Assembly: GCA_023435945.1 (NCBI GenBank)
Contig: JAEZLB010000370.1
Coordinates: forward strand, 1-13,357
Direction: 5' to 3'
Origin: Pseudomonadota bacterium
GTDB taxonomy: Bacteria > Pseudomonadota > Gammaproteobacteria > Burkholderiales > Burkholderiaceae_D
Length of the DNA stretch: 13,357 bases
Shown here: one piece after another, positions 13,357 to 13,357 of the stretch
How the letters are laid out: every line of letters begins with the position of its first letter
Numbering within the stretch: the first letter of the stretch is position 1
Translations under genes and position numbers: made by a program
Notes under the pieces: generated by a model
Databases searched by the model: none
Seen by the model: only the letters and a program-made list of their open reading frames with translations
What the model was told of the DNA's origin: nothing

Positions 13357-13357
13357 G

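Noticed and set aside
1..13357. CRISPR array, tRNA, rRNA, insertion sequence or phage genes
   Set aside because: No regularly spaced repeats, no tRNA-like cloverleaf, no transposase or integrase motif, and no terminal inverted repeats with target duplications were seen on either strand.

Overview
This window is a stretch of a cell-surface polysaccharide (EPS or O-antigen type) biosynthesis locus from a Gram-negative bacterium. The moderate G+C content, the AGGAG-type ribosome binding sites and the gene set (GT26-family WecB/TagA/CpsF enzyme, Wzx flippase, GMC oxidoreductase, ATP-grasp ligase, cytosolic NodB-type deacetylase) point towards Betaproteobacteria. That placement is an inference from gene content, not a database match. 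No tRNA, rRNA, CRISPR array, insertion sequence or phage gene was found.

Layout. (1) Bases 2-1342, plus strand: the C-terminal part of a GMC-family flavin oxidoreductase whose start lies outside the window, closed by a rho-independent terminator. (2) Bases 1455-3463, minus strand: an unrecognised six-helix membrane protein and, upstream of it, an ATP-grasp ligase. The ATP-grasp gene has its own leader with a candidate promoter and two inverted repeats. (3) Bases 3794-5717, minus strand: a translationally coupled pair, a GT4 glycosyltransferase followed by a WecB/TagA/CpsF (GT26) glycosyltransferase. (4) Bases 6080-6772, plus strand: a lone SAM-dependent methyltransferase with a strong bidirectional terminator, transcribed against everything around it. 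(5) Bases 7128-13356, minus strand: a probable operon read right to left: Wzx-like flippase (5'-partial), GT4, GT2, GT2, GT4, polysaccharide deacetylase.

How the parts fit. Six glycosyltransferases (GT26, three GT4, two GT2) and a Wzx-type flippase fit a Wzx/Wzy pathway: an oligosaccharide unit is built on undecaprenyl diphosphate at the cytosolic face and then flipped. The deacetylase has no visible signal peptide and probably acts in the cytosol on a precursor. The methyltransferase, ATP-grasp ligase and GMC oxidoreductase are candidate modifying enzymes. The initiating phosphoglycosyl transferase, Wzy polymerase, chain-length regulator and outer-membrane exporter are not in the window.

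Points that stand out are the unrecognised membrane protein with acidic and His residues in or beside its helices, the isolated methyltransferase with an atypical SAM-binding loop, the structured leader of the ATP-grasp gene, a G8 tract between two divergent genes, and a polar C-terminal tail on the GMC oxidoreductase.
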